A DNA stretch of 64,000 nucleotides, taken from assembly GCA_964612295.1 (NCBI GenBank), contig CAZTDY010000004.1:1-64000 (forward strand). The letters run 5' to 3'. Positions 43,722 to 52,955 of the stretch are shown one piece after another; the first letter of the stretch is position 1, and the number at the start of each line of letters is the position of its first letter. Both the position numbers and the translations under genes were made by a program. Source of the stretch: CAYQJL01 sp964612295 (lineage in GTDB: Bacteria > Eisenbacteria > RBG-16-71-46 > CAIMUX01 > WJJG01). The notes beneath the pieces were generated by a model. The model saw nothing but the letters and a program-made list of their open reading frames with translations, did no database searches and had not been told where the DNA came from.

Positions 43722-44999
43722 CTACTCCCCCGCGAGCTTCGCTTCCCAATCCGGCAGAGGCCGGAACGTCGTGCGAAAGACATCCTTGCCCGCCTGGAAA
43801 ACATACACGCGGCCCTCGACCCAGTAGAACCAGATGTCATAGGTCCCGCGCGTTCCGCTATAGCGGTAGTACTGATTCGGCTCGCCCCGGTCGCGGAGCA
43901 CCCGCAGCATGTCCGATCCCGGACCGTACTGGCCCGCCTCGGTGCGAAGATTGACATTCGTCACCGGATCCTTCGCCTGGAGCACACTTCGTAGCATGAG
44001 GTGTGCCGCACTCTCCTCGTCAGCATCCGACGCATTGTAGAGCCGCATGATCGTGAAATGGTGCTCCTGGTTGTAGGGCTCCATATCGATCATTCGTTTG
44101 GCGACTTCGATGGCCTTGTCATGCTCATCCATCTCGGAGTAGATGTTGGCCAGATTCTTGAGTGAACCCTCATCGTCGGGCATCGACTCCAGGACCTTTT
44201 CGTAAGCCGCGATCGCGTCGTTGTACTTCGCGGTGACTGTGGCTCCTTCGGCCAGGGCCGCCAGCTCGGTATGGGCAATGCCCATGTTGAACCAGAGACT
44301 GGCCAGTTCGTCGGCCGGTCGATCGAATCCGACCGCCTGCTCGAAGTTCGCCAGCGCGTCCTCGTAGCCTTCCTTCGTGTTGAGCTTCATGGCCGAGATG
44401 CCCAGCGACTGATAGACGCGGAAAAGGAAGTCGAGCAACTCGGGCTCATCGCCCGCCATCCCGCGGGCTTTGTCGAACATGACCCGACCCTCATCCCGCC
44501 GGCCGAGCTGGAAGAGGACCTTGCCCATGTTGCTGTAGTTCTTGACGCTGTCGGGGCAGAAGAGAGAGGCGCGCTCGAACATCCCGAGGGCCTCGTTCAG
44601 CTGAGCAATCGCCGTCTGCTCATCACCTTTTTCGCGAGCCCCGTCCCCCTTGCGCGCCAGATCGACACCGCTGTTGTAGCGGCGGCTCCAGTAGTGTGTG
44701 TGCGAGTTGTCGATCTCGCCGACAAGTTCAGGAAGCGCGTGCTGGCTGGCCAATCCCAGCTCCGTCACGGCCTCCTCGTCCCGATCCAGCTCCGCCAACG
44801 CCCGGGCGAGCCACAGGTGAGCTTCCGCGTTCTCCGGTTGCTCCTCCACGGCCATCTGGAAGTTCTCCAACGCCCGCTCGTACCGCTTCTGGTCGAAGTG
44901 TAGCTTACCGCCTGCCACCCACTTACTTCCGCAACCCGCCACGACGGCGATCAACAGGACGACAAGGACGACCCCTAGGACTCGGGAACGAATCAGCAT
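43722..44999 (-). CDS. TPR-repeat lipoprotein
   Basis: 425 aa from the ATG at 44999 (AAGGAGAG with 5-base spacing; a GTG one codon earlier is less likely). Signal peptide with lipobox VVAGC, so it is anchored in a membrane facing the periplasm. Tandem TPRs fill residues 30-340: YERALENFQMAVEEQPENAEAHLWLARAL, YSNMGKVLFQLGRRDEGRVMFDKA, YNDAIAAYEKVLESMPDDEGSLKNLANIY, DKAIEVAKRMIDMEPYNQEH. The C-terminal 75 residues are non-TPR and aromatic-rich (YDIWFYWVEGRVYVFQAG). Likely an assembly scaffold; partner unknown. Confidence 0.84.
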   Translation of the reverse strand: MLIRSRVLGVVLVVLLIAVVAGCGSKWVAGGKLHFDQKRYERALENFQMAVEEQPENAEAHLWLARALAELDRDEEAVTELGLASQHALPELVGEIDNSHTHYWSRRYNSGVDLARKGDGAREKGDEQTAIAQLNEALGMFERASLFCPDSVKNYSNMGKVLFQLGRRDEGRVMFDKARGMAGDEPELLDFLFRVYQSLGISAMKLNTKEGYEDALANFEQAVGFDRPADELASLWFNMGIAHTELAALAEGATVTAKYNDAIAAYEKVLESMPDDEGSLKNLANIYSEMDEHDKAIEVAKRMIDMEPYNQEHHFTIMRLYNASDADEESAAHLMLRSVLQAKDPVTNVNLRTEAGQYGPGSDMLRVLRDRGEPNQYYRYSGTRGTYDIWFYWVEGRVYVFQAGKDVFRTTFRPLPDWEAKLAGE

Positions 45000-45036
45000 C
45001 ACGACTCTCCTTACATGGATACCGGACGGCCACGCC

Positions 45037-45057
45037 TGCCTCCCCAGTGGGGAGACA
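45037..45057. terminator. Hairpin between TPR lipoprotein and priA
   Basis: Arms CTGCCTCCCC / GGGGAGACAG around a 3-base loop, with one wobble. No T-run on either strand, so it is a weak or Rho-assisted end at best. It is downstream of the priA stop. Confidence 0.3.
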
Positions 45058-45113
45058 GCCAGGGAATGGAAGGGTAGGTCTCCGGCCGAGCGGGTGTCAA
45101 GCTAGAGTCGGAC

Positions 45114-47198
45114 CTACAGCATACTCGCCGGATCCATGTCCACCTGGACGCGGACCCCCCGGCTGCCGGCCTCTCTGGCCCTTCTTACTACCCCGTGGAG
45201 GACCTCCGTGATCCGCCGAACTTGAGGGCCCAGCAAGGTGATATGCCAACGGAATTGACCTTTGAGGCGGCTGAGCGGCATGGGCGCCGGCCCCAAGAGC
45301 GTGAGCCCCGATTCGGACCGGAGCAGGTCGGCCTCGGCGGTCGCGCGGCGGATGACGGCCGATTCGTCTGGCCCGTCGAACAGCAGGTTGGCCAATCGGG
45401 ACACTGGCGGATACCCCAGGGGCTCGCGCTCCGACATCTCCTGTTGCCAGAAGCTCTCGTAATCCTGCCGGGCGGCCGCGCGAATCACATGATGCTCAGG
45501 CATATAGGTCTGGAAGATCACCTCGCCGGTCTTGTCGCCTCGCCCGGCCCGGCCGGCAACCTGGGTGAGCAACTGGAATGCCCGTTCCTGGCCCCGGAAG
45601 TCGGGAAGCCCCATCTCGCGGTCGGCGTTGATGACGCCCACGAGCGTCACCCGGGGGAAATCGAAGCCTTTGGCCACCATCTGGGTGCCGAGCAGGATGT
45701 CCGCGTCACCCGCCTCGAAGTCCTTGATGATGCGCGCGAGCTCCCCGCGCTTGCGCGTCGAGTCCAGATCCATGCGGAGAAACCGCGCCTCGGGCAGATG
45801 CTCCTTGATCGCCGCCTCCACCCGTTGGGTGCCCACCCCGCGAAAGTCGAAGCGGTTGCCCTGGCAATCCGGGCAACTCGCCACGACCGCCAGGGTGTGA
45901 TTGCAGTAGTGGCACCTGAGGCACCCCTCGGAGCTGTGATGCGTGAGCACCACGTTACAGCGAGGGCAGTCGAATACGAAACCGCAGTCATGGCACTGCA
46001 CGCTGGTCGCGAAGCCGCGACGATTGAGGAAAAGAATCGCCTGATCCTCGGCCGCTAGGACCGCCTGCAGACGTTCCAGAAGATAGCCCGACAGAGGATC
46101 GCGAGCCGCGTGATCTCCGCCGCCGCGTACGGCGATTCCGCAGGGCGATTCTTCGGTCTGCGTTCCCCGGCTGCGAAGGTCGACCAGGGTCACCGTCGGC
46201 GCCGGGCGGGCGTCGATTCGCTGGGGCAGATCGATCCGCGTGTACTTGCCGCTCCGCGCATTGGTGAACGATTCGAGCGAGGGCGTCGCCGAGCCCATGA
46301 TCGTCACCGCCCCCGCGATTCGTGCGCGCATGAGCGCGGTATCGCGCCCCTGGTAACGGGGGGTCTCGCTCTGTTTGTAGGAGGGCTCATGCTCTTCATC
46401 GATGATGATCAGCCCGAGGTTCTCCACCGGCAGGAACACCGCCGAGCGCGCGCCGACGATGAAGCGCACTCGGCCGCGGCGCGCATCCCACCAGGTCTTG
46501 CGCCTGACCGCCGGCTTGAGCTGACTGTGATACTCCGCGGCGCGTTCACCGAACCGCTCGCGAATGCGCCCGATAATCTGGGTTCCCAAAGCGATCTCCG
46601 GCACCAGGAAGAGCACACCCTGCCCCTGGTCCAAGGCCGTTTCGGCGGCGCGGAGATAGACCTCGGTCTTGCCGCTGGCAGTCACTCCGTGAAGGAGGTA
46701 GGTCTGCCCATCGCGCGCGTTCAGGGAGGCCTCGATGCGCGCCACGGCCCGGGTTTGATCCTCCGTCAGATCGAGATGGTGGGCCCGCGGATCCGGATGC
46801 GTCGCGAGGTCCTCCTGGGCCGGCGCCTCTCCCTTTTTCGTCCGCGGCGGACGGGCGATGGACCGGGGGACGGCTGCCTCAATCGCCTGACCGATGGGGG
46901 CCACATAGTAGGTCGCGATCCACTTCGTGAGCTCCAGAAGATCGGGAGTGAGCACCACCTCCTCGGGATCGAGTCCGCTGATCTCGCGCAGATTCATTCC
47001 GGCGGCATCACTGGGGAGTTCGGACGCGGGCCCCACGGACAGCACAAAGCCGAAGGCGGAGCGCCCGCGCAGCGGTACCTTCACCCGGTGGCCGGGCGTG
47101 ATCCGGCCCTCCAGATCGGCCGGAATGCTGTAGGTGAGCGGTGTCGCCAGGGCCACCGGAAGGGCGACCTGGGCGACACTGCCGGCTGGCGCATCCAT
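45114..47198 (-). CDS. priA: Primosomal protein N' (replication restart helicase)
   Basis: 694 aa from the ATG at 47198 (CCGGAGA upstream). N-terminal 3'-DNA-binding domain (VALPVALATPLTYSIP), Walker A HGVTASGKTEVYL, DEEH box IIIDEEHEPSYKQ, and SATPSLES. The helicase insert holds eight cysteines in CxxC pairs (CHDCGFVFDCPRC, CLRCHYC, CPDC), the two-zinc site. Then GTQMVAKGFDFPRVTLVGV and QVAGRAGRGDKTGEVIFQT. All motifs are intact. It reloads the replisome at collapsed forks. Confidence 0.95.
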   Translation of the reverse strand: MDAPAGSVAQVALPVALATPLTYSIPADLEGRITPGHRVKVPLRGRSAFGFVLSVGPASELPSDAAGMNLREISGLDPEEVVLTPDLLELTKWIATYYVAPIGQAIEAAVPRSIARPPRTKKGEAPAQEDLATHPDPRAHHLDLTEDQTRAVARIEASLNARDGQTYLLHGVTASGKTEVYLRAAETALDQGQGVLFLVPEIALGTQIIGRIRERFGERAAEYHSQLKPAVRRKTWWDARRGRVRFIVGARSAVFLPVENLGLIIIDEEHEPSYKQSETPRYQGRDTALMRARIAGAVTIMGSATPSLESFTNARSGKYTRIDLPQRIDARPAPTVTLVDLRSRGTQTEESPCGIAVRGGGDHAARDPLSGYLLERLQAVLAAEDQAILFLNRRGFATSVQCHDCGFVFDCPRCNVVLTHHSSEGCLRCHYCNHTLAVVASCPDCQGNRFDFRGVGTQRVEAAIKEHLPEARFLRMDLDSTRKRGELARIIKDFEAGDADILLGTQMVAKGFDFPRVTLVGVINADREMGLPDFRGQERAFQLLTQVAGRAGRGDKTGEVIFQTYMPEHHVIRAAARQDYESFWQQEMSEREPLGYPPVSRLANLLFDGPDESAVIRRATAEADLLRSESGLTLLGPAPMPLSRLKGQFRWHITLLGPQVRRITEVLHGVVRRAREAGSRGVRVQVDMDPASML

Positions 47199-47438
47199 GC
47201 GAGCAGTCTCCGGGATCAGAATCCATCCGATATGAGTGGAGCAAGAATCGTACCTGGGGAGGAGTATACAGCGCAATCGTGGGGAGGGAAGCGGGCGCGA
47301 AGGAAGAGAAAGAGCTCTCCGCACCGGGGGCCTTCGTTGACCGGACCCCACGCCCTCTTTCAGCCTAGCTCGCGGCCATACGGAGACCCGAACCGCGCTG
47401 ATGCGGAGCCGGGCAATAGGGCTCACCCGATGCGGAGT

Positions 47439-47852
47439 TTACGACACCTGTGCGCCCGACGGCGTTTCCGTCTGGTTGGGAGAGGTCTCGAGGAGCCCTC
47501 GGATCACTTCGATCAGCTCCGCCGGACGGAAGGGCTTGGTCAAATAGGCGCTGGCTCCCTGCTGGAGTCCGTGCGCTTTCTCATGTTCCCCGTGTCTCGC
47601 GCTCAGCAGGACCACGGGGATCTGGGCCAGCTGTTCGTCTTGATTCAGACGAGAGCAGACCTCATATCCGTCCATCCCGGGCATCATGACATCGAGAACG
47701 ATCAGATCGGGGCGACAGGCTGCAACCGACTTCAGCGCTTCGTCGCCGCTCGAGGCCGTCATGACCTCGTAGCCCTCCATGCCGAGACTGAACTCGAGGA
47801 TGTGAGCGATGTAGACCTCATCGTCGACGACAAGGATGCGGGTGCGGTTCAA
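47439..47852 (-). CDS. Single-domain response regulator
   Basis: 137 aa, one CheY-like receiver and no output domain. The acid pair is ILVVDDE, the phospho-acceptor is in LIVLDVMMPGMDG, the Thr/Ser is in VVLLSARH, and the conserved Lys is in AYLTKPF. A Pro/Thr-rich tail of about 15 residues follows. It lies 43 bases from the stop of the GGDEF-type regulator, probably in the same operon. No histidine kinase is adjacent. Confidence 0.9.
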   Translation of the reverse strand: MNRTRILVVDDEVYIAHILEFSLGMEGYEVMTASSGDEALKSVAACRPDLIVLDVMMPGMDGYEVCSRLNQDEQLAQIPVVLLSARHGEHEKAHGLQQGASAYLTKPFRPAELIEVIRGLLETSPNQTETPSGAQVS

Positions 47853-47895
47853 TGTTGCCTCTCCCCTTCGAACCAGCCAGTCCCGATGAGCTTCC

Positions 47896-48840
47896 TCACG
47901 CCGCTCGCCGTTCCCAAACGACGTTGCTGCCGATCTCCTTCTTGCCGAAGCTCTTCAGTTCGGACGCAATCTGACTGATCTCGCCGACATGCGTATGGTG
48001 CCTGCCTTCGCTGGTCACGACAGCAATGGTGAGACTCATCAGCGGGAATTTGGTCAGAGCGCCTCGCCGGTCCTTGGTTTCAATGAAGCCTCGCTCCCGA
48101 TCCTCCGGATGGTAGAGCTTGGGTATTTTCCGATCGAAGTCATGAAGGATCTCCTCAACGACCTTCTCGGCGCAGTCCTCCTGCACGATCATGGCGAAGT
48201 CGTCTCCTCCGACATGGCCCACGAAGTCGGTGCCGGAGCCCACCAGGCTCGCGGCGCCAAGCAGGATCGAGGCCGTCAGGCGGATCGCTTCATCGCCCTT
48301 CTTGAAGCTGTAGTAGTCGTTGAAGGCTTTGAAATTATCGATGTCGATGTACATGAAGACGAACTTCTCGCCAAGGTCGAGCCGGCGGAGGAGTTCATTT
48401 TCGATGGTCACATTGCCCGGGAGACCCGTCAGGGGATTGGCTGCTCGTTGCATACGGCTCCACTGGAGGATATTTCGCACGCGGACGAGGAGTTCTTCCA
48501 ACTCGTAGGGTTTCGTCAGGTAATCGTTCGCCCCACCAACCAGTCCGCGAATGCGATCCTCTTGTTCGGATCGGGCCGTGAGCATGATGACCGGGATGTT
48601 GGCGGTGGAGATGTCGTTCTTAATGTGGCGGCAGACTTCCCAGCCGTCCATCCCGGGCATGATTACGTCGAGGAGGACGAGGTCGAACATCTGATCTTTG
48701 AGCGCATCGAGGGCTGCCTCACCGTCTTCTGCGGTGGTCACGGTGTAGTTGGCACGCTCAAGCTGCATCTTGAGAATCGTGCGCAGATTGACGTCATCTT
48801 CAACGACGAGAAGACGCTCATCCCCGTGCCCAAGATTCAT
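47896..48840 (-). CDS. Response regulator with GGDEF-type output domain (GGDDF)
   Basis: 314 aa from the ATG at 48840 (GGAGGCGGA upstream). Residues 8-125 are a receiver with LLVVEDD, the acceptor LVLLDVIMPGMDG and YLTKPYE, all intact. Residues 135-300 are a GGDEF domain: NPLTGLPGN, FVFMYIDIDNFKAFND, and the signature HVGGDDF, which reads GGDDF instead of GGDEF. Asp for Glu at that position is uncommon, so cyclase activity is uncertain and it could be a c-di-GMP or GTP sensor. No EAL domain. Confidence 0.88.
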   Translation of the reverse strand: MNLGHGDERLLVVEDDVNLRTILKMQLERANYTVTTAEDGEAALDALKDQMFDLVLLDVIMPGMDGWEVCRHIKNDISTANIPVIMLTARSEQEDRIRGLVGGANDYLTKPYELEELLVRVRNILQWSRMQRAANPLTGLPGNVTIENELLRRLDLGEKFVFMYIDIDNFKAFNDYYSFKKGDEAIRLTASILLGAASLVGSGTDFVGHVGGDDFAMIVQEDCAEKVVEEILHDFDRKIPKLYHPEDRERGFIETKDRRGALTKFPLMSLTIAVVTSEGRHHTHVGEISQIASELKSFGKKEIGSNVVWERRAA

Positions 48841-49199
48841 TCCGCCTCCAGTTGCGCTGGGACACAAAATACTTGTGCTTCTCCACCGATCGGGATCCCG
48901 GCCCGGATTGTTTAGTCCCTTGCATTTTTGGACGATGCGAAGGATCCGAGTGGCTGATTCAGACCTTCGGAATCGGGATCGATGGCGAACCACCCCCTTT
49001 GCCAGTTCATCGAGGTGCAAGGCTTGTGCCGGAGGGGGCCGAAGGGAGGAAGGACCGTCCAACCTGTTGTCGGAAGCTACGTTAGAGCCCTAGATCGCTG
49101 CGAGACGCGGCAGTGCACCCATGCATTTTGCGTCTCTTGCTGCCCCACATTGGCGCACTGCCCGGTAAGGAGATCGGCAATCGCAATGGATTTACATGT
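48841..49199. other. Intergenic region between tsaD and the GGDEF-type regulator
   Basis: No gene seen. It contains the regulator's ribosome site and a 7-base inverted repeat GAGACGC / GCGTCTC (49102-49108 and 49130-49136, 21-base gap) about 100 bases from the tsaD stop. I found no promoter I would defend. Confidence 0.4.
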
Positions 49200-50273
49200 C
49201 TACGGGTGACCTACGTAGGAACCGGACCAATCGTCGAGGTTGGGGACGGCCGCCAGGTCGTAGCGGGACCGCTGCCCCTTGCGGAGTCGTTGGGCGCCCA
49301 CCAGGCCGATCATGGCAGCATTGTCGCCACAGAAAGCGAGTGAGGGGAGAAACAACCGGGCGCCGCTCTTCTCCGCCACCTCTGCCAGACGAGCCCGCAA
49401 GACCCGGTTCGCAGCCACCCCTCCCGCAATGACCAGGTTGCGGACCCCGGTGATCTCGGCTGCCTTCTGGAGCTTCCGGGCGAGGACATCGACCACCGCC
49501 TCCTCGAAGCTCGCGGCCACATCCGCGACAAACTGGGCCCGGTCCTGGGCGTCCCGGGGTTCGTCGGGCCACCCCTGGCGCTCGAGGAACATCTTCACTG
49601 CCGTTTTCAGCCCGCTGAAGCTGAGATCGAGCCCGCCCTTGTCGAGATCGAGCCAGGCCCGGGGAAATGGATGAGCCGCCGGATCACCGCCGGCCGCGAG
49701 GCGCGAAAGCTCCGGCCCGCCCGGAAAGCCCAGTTCGAGCAGCTTGGCCACCTTGTCGAAAGCCTCGCCGGCGGCATCATCGCGCGTCGCTCCCAGCAAG
49801 TCCCAGCGGCCCCATTCGGTCACCTGGACGATCTCCGTGTGCCCGCCGGAGGCCACCAGGCCGACGAATGGCGGCCGGACCTCGTCTTCCCCAACATCCA
49901 GGGCAACCGACCCCAGGTGGCCCTCCACGTGGTTGATTCCGATCACGGGTATGCCGCGGGCATAGGCCAGGGCCTTCGCGTAGGAGAGCCCGATCAGCAG
50001 GGAGCCGATCAGGCCGGGGCCATTCGTGACCGCCACCGCATCCAGGTCGCCCAGCTCGGCCTCCGCCCGCTCGAGCGCGGTCCGGACCACGGGGCCTATG
50101 AGGCGAAGGTGCTCGCGGGAGGCGAGTTCCGGCACGACACCAAGGTACTCAGCGTGAATGAGTTGAGAGGAAACGACATTGCTGAGCAGCTCGATCGGCT
50201 GCCCCGCCCCGGCATCACGGAGAACCGCCGCGCAGGTGTCGTCGCACGAGGTTTCGATCGCCAGAATCTGCAT
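49200..50273 (-). CDS. tsaD: tRNA N6-threonylcarbamoyladenosine transferase
   Basis: 357 aa from the ATG at 50273, where MQILAIETSCDDTCAAVL matches the family start; a GTG 7 codons earlier is possible. The iron-site motif is INHVEGH, with LVASGGHTEIVQ, TRDDAAGEAFDKVAKLLGL-type sequence, LSFSGLKTA, and VIAGGVAANRVLR. Length is normal. It transfers the threonylcarbamoyl group to A37 of ANN-decoding tRNAs with TsaB, TsaC and TsaE, none of which is in this window. Confidence 0.96.
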   Translation of the reverse strand: MQILAIETSCDDTCAAVLRDAGAGQPIELLSNVVSSQLIHAEYLGVVPELASREHLRLIGPVVRTALERAEAELGDLDAVAVTNGPGLIGSLLIGLSYAKALAYARGIPVIGINHVEGHLGSVALDVGEDEVRPPFVGLVASGGHTEIVQVTEWGRWDLLGATRDDAAGEAFDKVAKLLELGFPGGPELSRLAAGGDPAAHPFPRAWLDLDKGGLDLSFSGLKTAVKMFLERQGWPDEPRDAQDRAQFVADVAASFEEAVVDVLARKLQKAAEITGVRNLVIAGGVAANRVLRARLAEVAEKSGARLFLPSLAFCGDNAAMIGLVGAQRLRKGQRSRYDLAAVPNLDDWSGSYVGHP

Positions 50274-50363
50274 ACAGGTGTTCCCCTCCGCCACTCACGT
50301 CTTTTTGTGCGCCGAGAGCCTAGCATGCCGGGCCCCCGACCGGCCACCCGCCACGGGCCCCTG

Positions 50364-50393
50364 TTGCCGCGAGGGTGCTCAAAATCGTATACT
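50364..50393 (+). promoter_or_regulatory. Candidate sigma-70 promoter for the phospholipase-D-like gene
   Basis: TTGCCG and TATACT lie 18 bases apart, with the start predicted near 50400 and a leader of about 75 bases. TATACT is 5 of 6 to consensus. Confidence 0.5.
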
Positions 50394-50474
50394 CTATGGT
50401 GTGAGTAGGATGTGGGAGTTTACCCAAACCACGCTCGGTAATGGTCGCGGGCGTGGCCCCCCAAGGAGCCGAAC

Positions 50475-52886
50475 ATGTCAGACACAGCTTTGTTTACGCG
50501 CCTGAGTTCTCTGTCGCGCTTCGGGCACATGTCCTTTGGCATCGCACTGTGTGCCGCAACCCTTCTCGCGGGTCTCTCCGCTGCACCGGCACGGGCGGTC
50601 GACATCATCGACCTGCACAACAACACCTCTTCCGGTGTTCCCGCGGCCCCCTACACGGTGGGCACGCCGGTGACGGTCACGGGTGTTGTGACGGTGGCCT
50701 TTGGCACCTTCACGTACGAATACACCGACGTCTGGGTCCAGGACGACACAGGCGGCATCATGATCTACAACCCTGGGATTCTGTATGAATTCGCCCGGGG
50801 TGACAGTGTGACGATCGACGGCGAGGTTGCGCAGTACCGAGGCCTGACCGAGGTCGCGATGTCGTCCTATACGGTTCACTCCAGCGGCGCCGAGGTGCCC
50901 GACCCCTTGGTCGTGACCTGCGACGACGTCGAGCATGCCTTCCTGCCGGACTACAGCGAGCCGAACGAGGGGCGCCTGGTTCGGATCAACGGCGTGACCT
51001 GGACCGGCTCCTGGCCTTCGGCCAGCGGACCGATCACCCTGCATGACGACAGCGGCACCTGCGTCCTCTACATCGACATGACGACCGGTATTCAGGAGAT
51101 GACCCCTCCGACCGGACCGTTCGATGTCATCGGCGTGGTGAAGCAGTACGCGGGCTACTCACCACCCTACACCGACGGCTACGAGATCATGCCGCGGAGC
51201 GTCGACGACTTCCAGCTTCTCCCCGGTCCACAGATTCTGGTCGGGCCGATTGAGACGAACATCCAGCACGATAACGTCACGATCCATGTCGAGACGGGCA
51301 CCGAGACGACCATCCTGATCGAGTACGGTACCACCGACACCTACGAGCTGGGCACCGCCACCGACGGGGTGAGCGGAATGGTCCACGACGTCGTGCTGAC
51401 CGGACTCGATGCAGCCACGATTCACCACTACCGGGTCACGGTGGAGGACGCGGTCGGCACCAGCTCGACTCCCGACCTGCTGTTCTGCTCGGGGTCCGCG
51501 CCGGCCTGCACGGGTGAGATCCTGTGTCTGTTCAACCAGAGCGTCGACACCGAGTTCGCCACCTACCAGGAGGCAGCGGGCGACCAGGACTTCCAGGCCT
51601 GGATCATCGAGATGATCGACGCCTGCAACTACTCGCTCGACATCGCGCTCTACAGCTTCGACCTACCCGATGTTGCCGATGCGATCATTGCCGCCAACGC
51701 GCGCGGGGTGCGAGTCCGGTTCGTCTACGACAACCGCGAAACCTGGCAGGGCGAGGTCACCCGGCTCCTCTACGCGGGCATCTTCGTGATCGACGATGAC
51801 TACGGCAACAACTCGGGCGACGGCCTCATGCACAACAAGCTGTGGATCTTCGATGCGCTGAGCCCCAATCCGGAAGACCCCTGGGTGGTCACCGGATCCT
51901 GGAACCTGACCACGCAGGGCACCTACACCGATTTCCAAGACGTGATGGCGATTCAGGATCAGGCGCTGGCGAACGTCTGCACGTTCGAATTCGACGAGAT
52001 GTGGGGCTCCGACATCTTCCTGCCGAACCCGGACCTTGCGGCCTTCGGCACGAACAAGACCGACAACACTCCCAAGCTGTTCAATGTCGGCGGCCGCGAG
52101 CTGAGTATGCATTTCGCCCCGTCGGACCCCTGGATGGGCGCGATGATCGACGAGGTGCGCGAGGCGGACTACCACATCTACTTCTGCATTCTCAGCTACA
52201 CGCGTTACGACCTCGGCAACGAAATCAAGGATCGCTACCACAACATCCCCGGCTTCGCGGTGCGGGGCGTGTTTGATTCCGCCGAAAGCGGGAACGACTA
52301 CAGCGAATACCACTCGATGATCGGAACCGGCGACTACCCGTGGGATCCGCCGGCCGACGTGTGGCTCGACAATGAGACGGGTACCTTACACCACAAGTAC
52401 ATGATCATCGACGTCGATCAGGCCGCTTCCGATCCCGTGATCGTGACCGGAAGCGCGAACTGGAGCACGAGCGCGATGACCAGCAACGACGAGAACCAGG
52501 TCATCCTGCACGATGGGGTGATCGCCAATCAGTACCTGCAGGAGTTTGCGGAACGCTATCATGCCGCCGGTGGTACCGAGCTCGAGCACTCGGGCGCGGT
52601 GGAGGGCGAGGTCGACGTCGCCAAGAGCTTCCAGATCGGCCCGAACCCGGCGGTGCATGAGCTGCAGGCCAGGTTCGCGCTTGGTCGGGCTGGTGTGGTG
52701 ACGTGCGACCTGTACGGTCCGGACGGGCGGCTTGTGAGCAGGCTGCTCAACAACGACCTGACTCCGGGTGAGTACAACGTACGCTGGCGTCCCGAGGGCG
52801 GCCAACTGCTGCCGTCCGGGGCCTACTTCATGAAGCTGACCACGCCCGAGGGCGAGGTGAGCAAGCAGGTTACCATCGTTCGGTAA
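50475..52886 (+). CDS. Secreted phospholipase-D-like protein with OB-fold-like and FlgD-like C-terminal domains
   Basis: 803 aa; AGGAG lies 6 bases before the ATG. Signal peptide to about 41 (PARAVD). Residues 45-245 look like two OB-fold domains of the YhcR/DNA-binding type (VTVTGVVTVAFGTFTYEYTDVWVQDD). A short Fn3-like stretch follows. Two HKD motifs mark a PLD catalytic pair: HNKLWIFD (about 452) and HKYMIID (about 639), each with downstream GSWNLT / GSANWST. The last 85 residues are a FlgD/Por-secretion-like domain. Both HKDs are intact, so phosphodiesterase or nuclease activity outside the cell is likely. A good terminator follows. Confidence 0.86.
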   Translation: MSDTALFTRLSSLSRFGHMSFGIALCAATLLAGLSAAPARAVDIIDLHNNTSSGVPAAPYTVGTPVTVTGVVTVAFGTFTYEYTDVWVQDDTGGIMIYNPGILYEFARGDSVTIDGEVAQYRGLTEVAMSSYTVHSSGAEVPDPLVVTCDDVEHAFLPDYSEPNEGRLVRINGVTWTGSWPSASGPITLHDDSGTCVLYIDMTTGIQEMTPPTGPFDVIGVVKQYAGYSPPYTDGYEIMPRSVDDFQLLPGPQILVGPIETNIQHDNVTIHVETGTETTILIEYGTTDTYELGTATDGVSGMVHDVVLTGLDAATIHHYRVTVEDAVGTSSTPDLLFCSGSAPACTGEILCLFNQSVDTEFATYQEAAGDQDFQAWIIEMIDACNYSLDIALYSFDLPDVADAIIAANARGVRVRFVYDNRETWQGEVTRLLYAGIFVIDDDYGNNSGDGLMHNKLWIFDALSPNPEDPWVVTGSWNLTTQGTYTDFQDVMAIQDQALANVCTFEFDEMWGSDIFLPNPDLAAFGTNKTDNTPKLFNVGGRELSMHFAPSDPWMGAMIDEVREADYHIYFCILSYTRYDLGNEIKDRYHNIPGFAVRGVFDSAESGNDYSEYHSMIGTGDYPWDPPADVWLDNETGTLHHKYMIIDVDQAASDPVIVTGSANWSTSAMTSNDENQVILHDGVIANQYLQEFAERYHAAGGTELEHSGAVEGEVDVAKSFQIGPNPAVHELQARFALGRAGVVTCDLYGPDGRLVSRLLNNDLTPGEYNVRWRPEGGQLLPSGAYFMKLTTPEGEVSKQVTIVR

Positions 52887-52910
52887 CAGCTTCTGCCCGA
52901 AGATCATTGA

Positions 52911-52946
52911 GAGCCAAGTCCGTTGGGAGCGGGCTTGGCTCTTTCT
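52911..52946 (+). terminator. Intrinsic terminator after the phospholipase-D-like gene
   Basis: 11-bp stem GAGCCAAGTCC / GGGCTTGGCTC (one wobble) followed by TTTCTT, 25 bases after the stop. Confidence 0.75.
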
Positions 52947-52955
52947 TGGGCGGCA

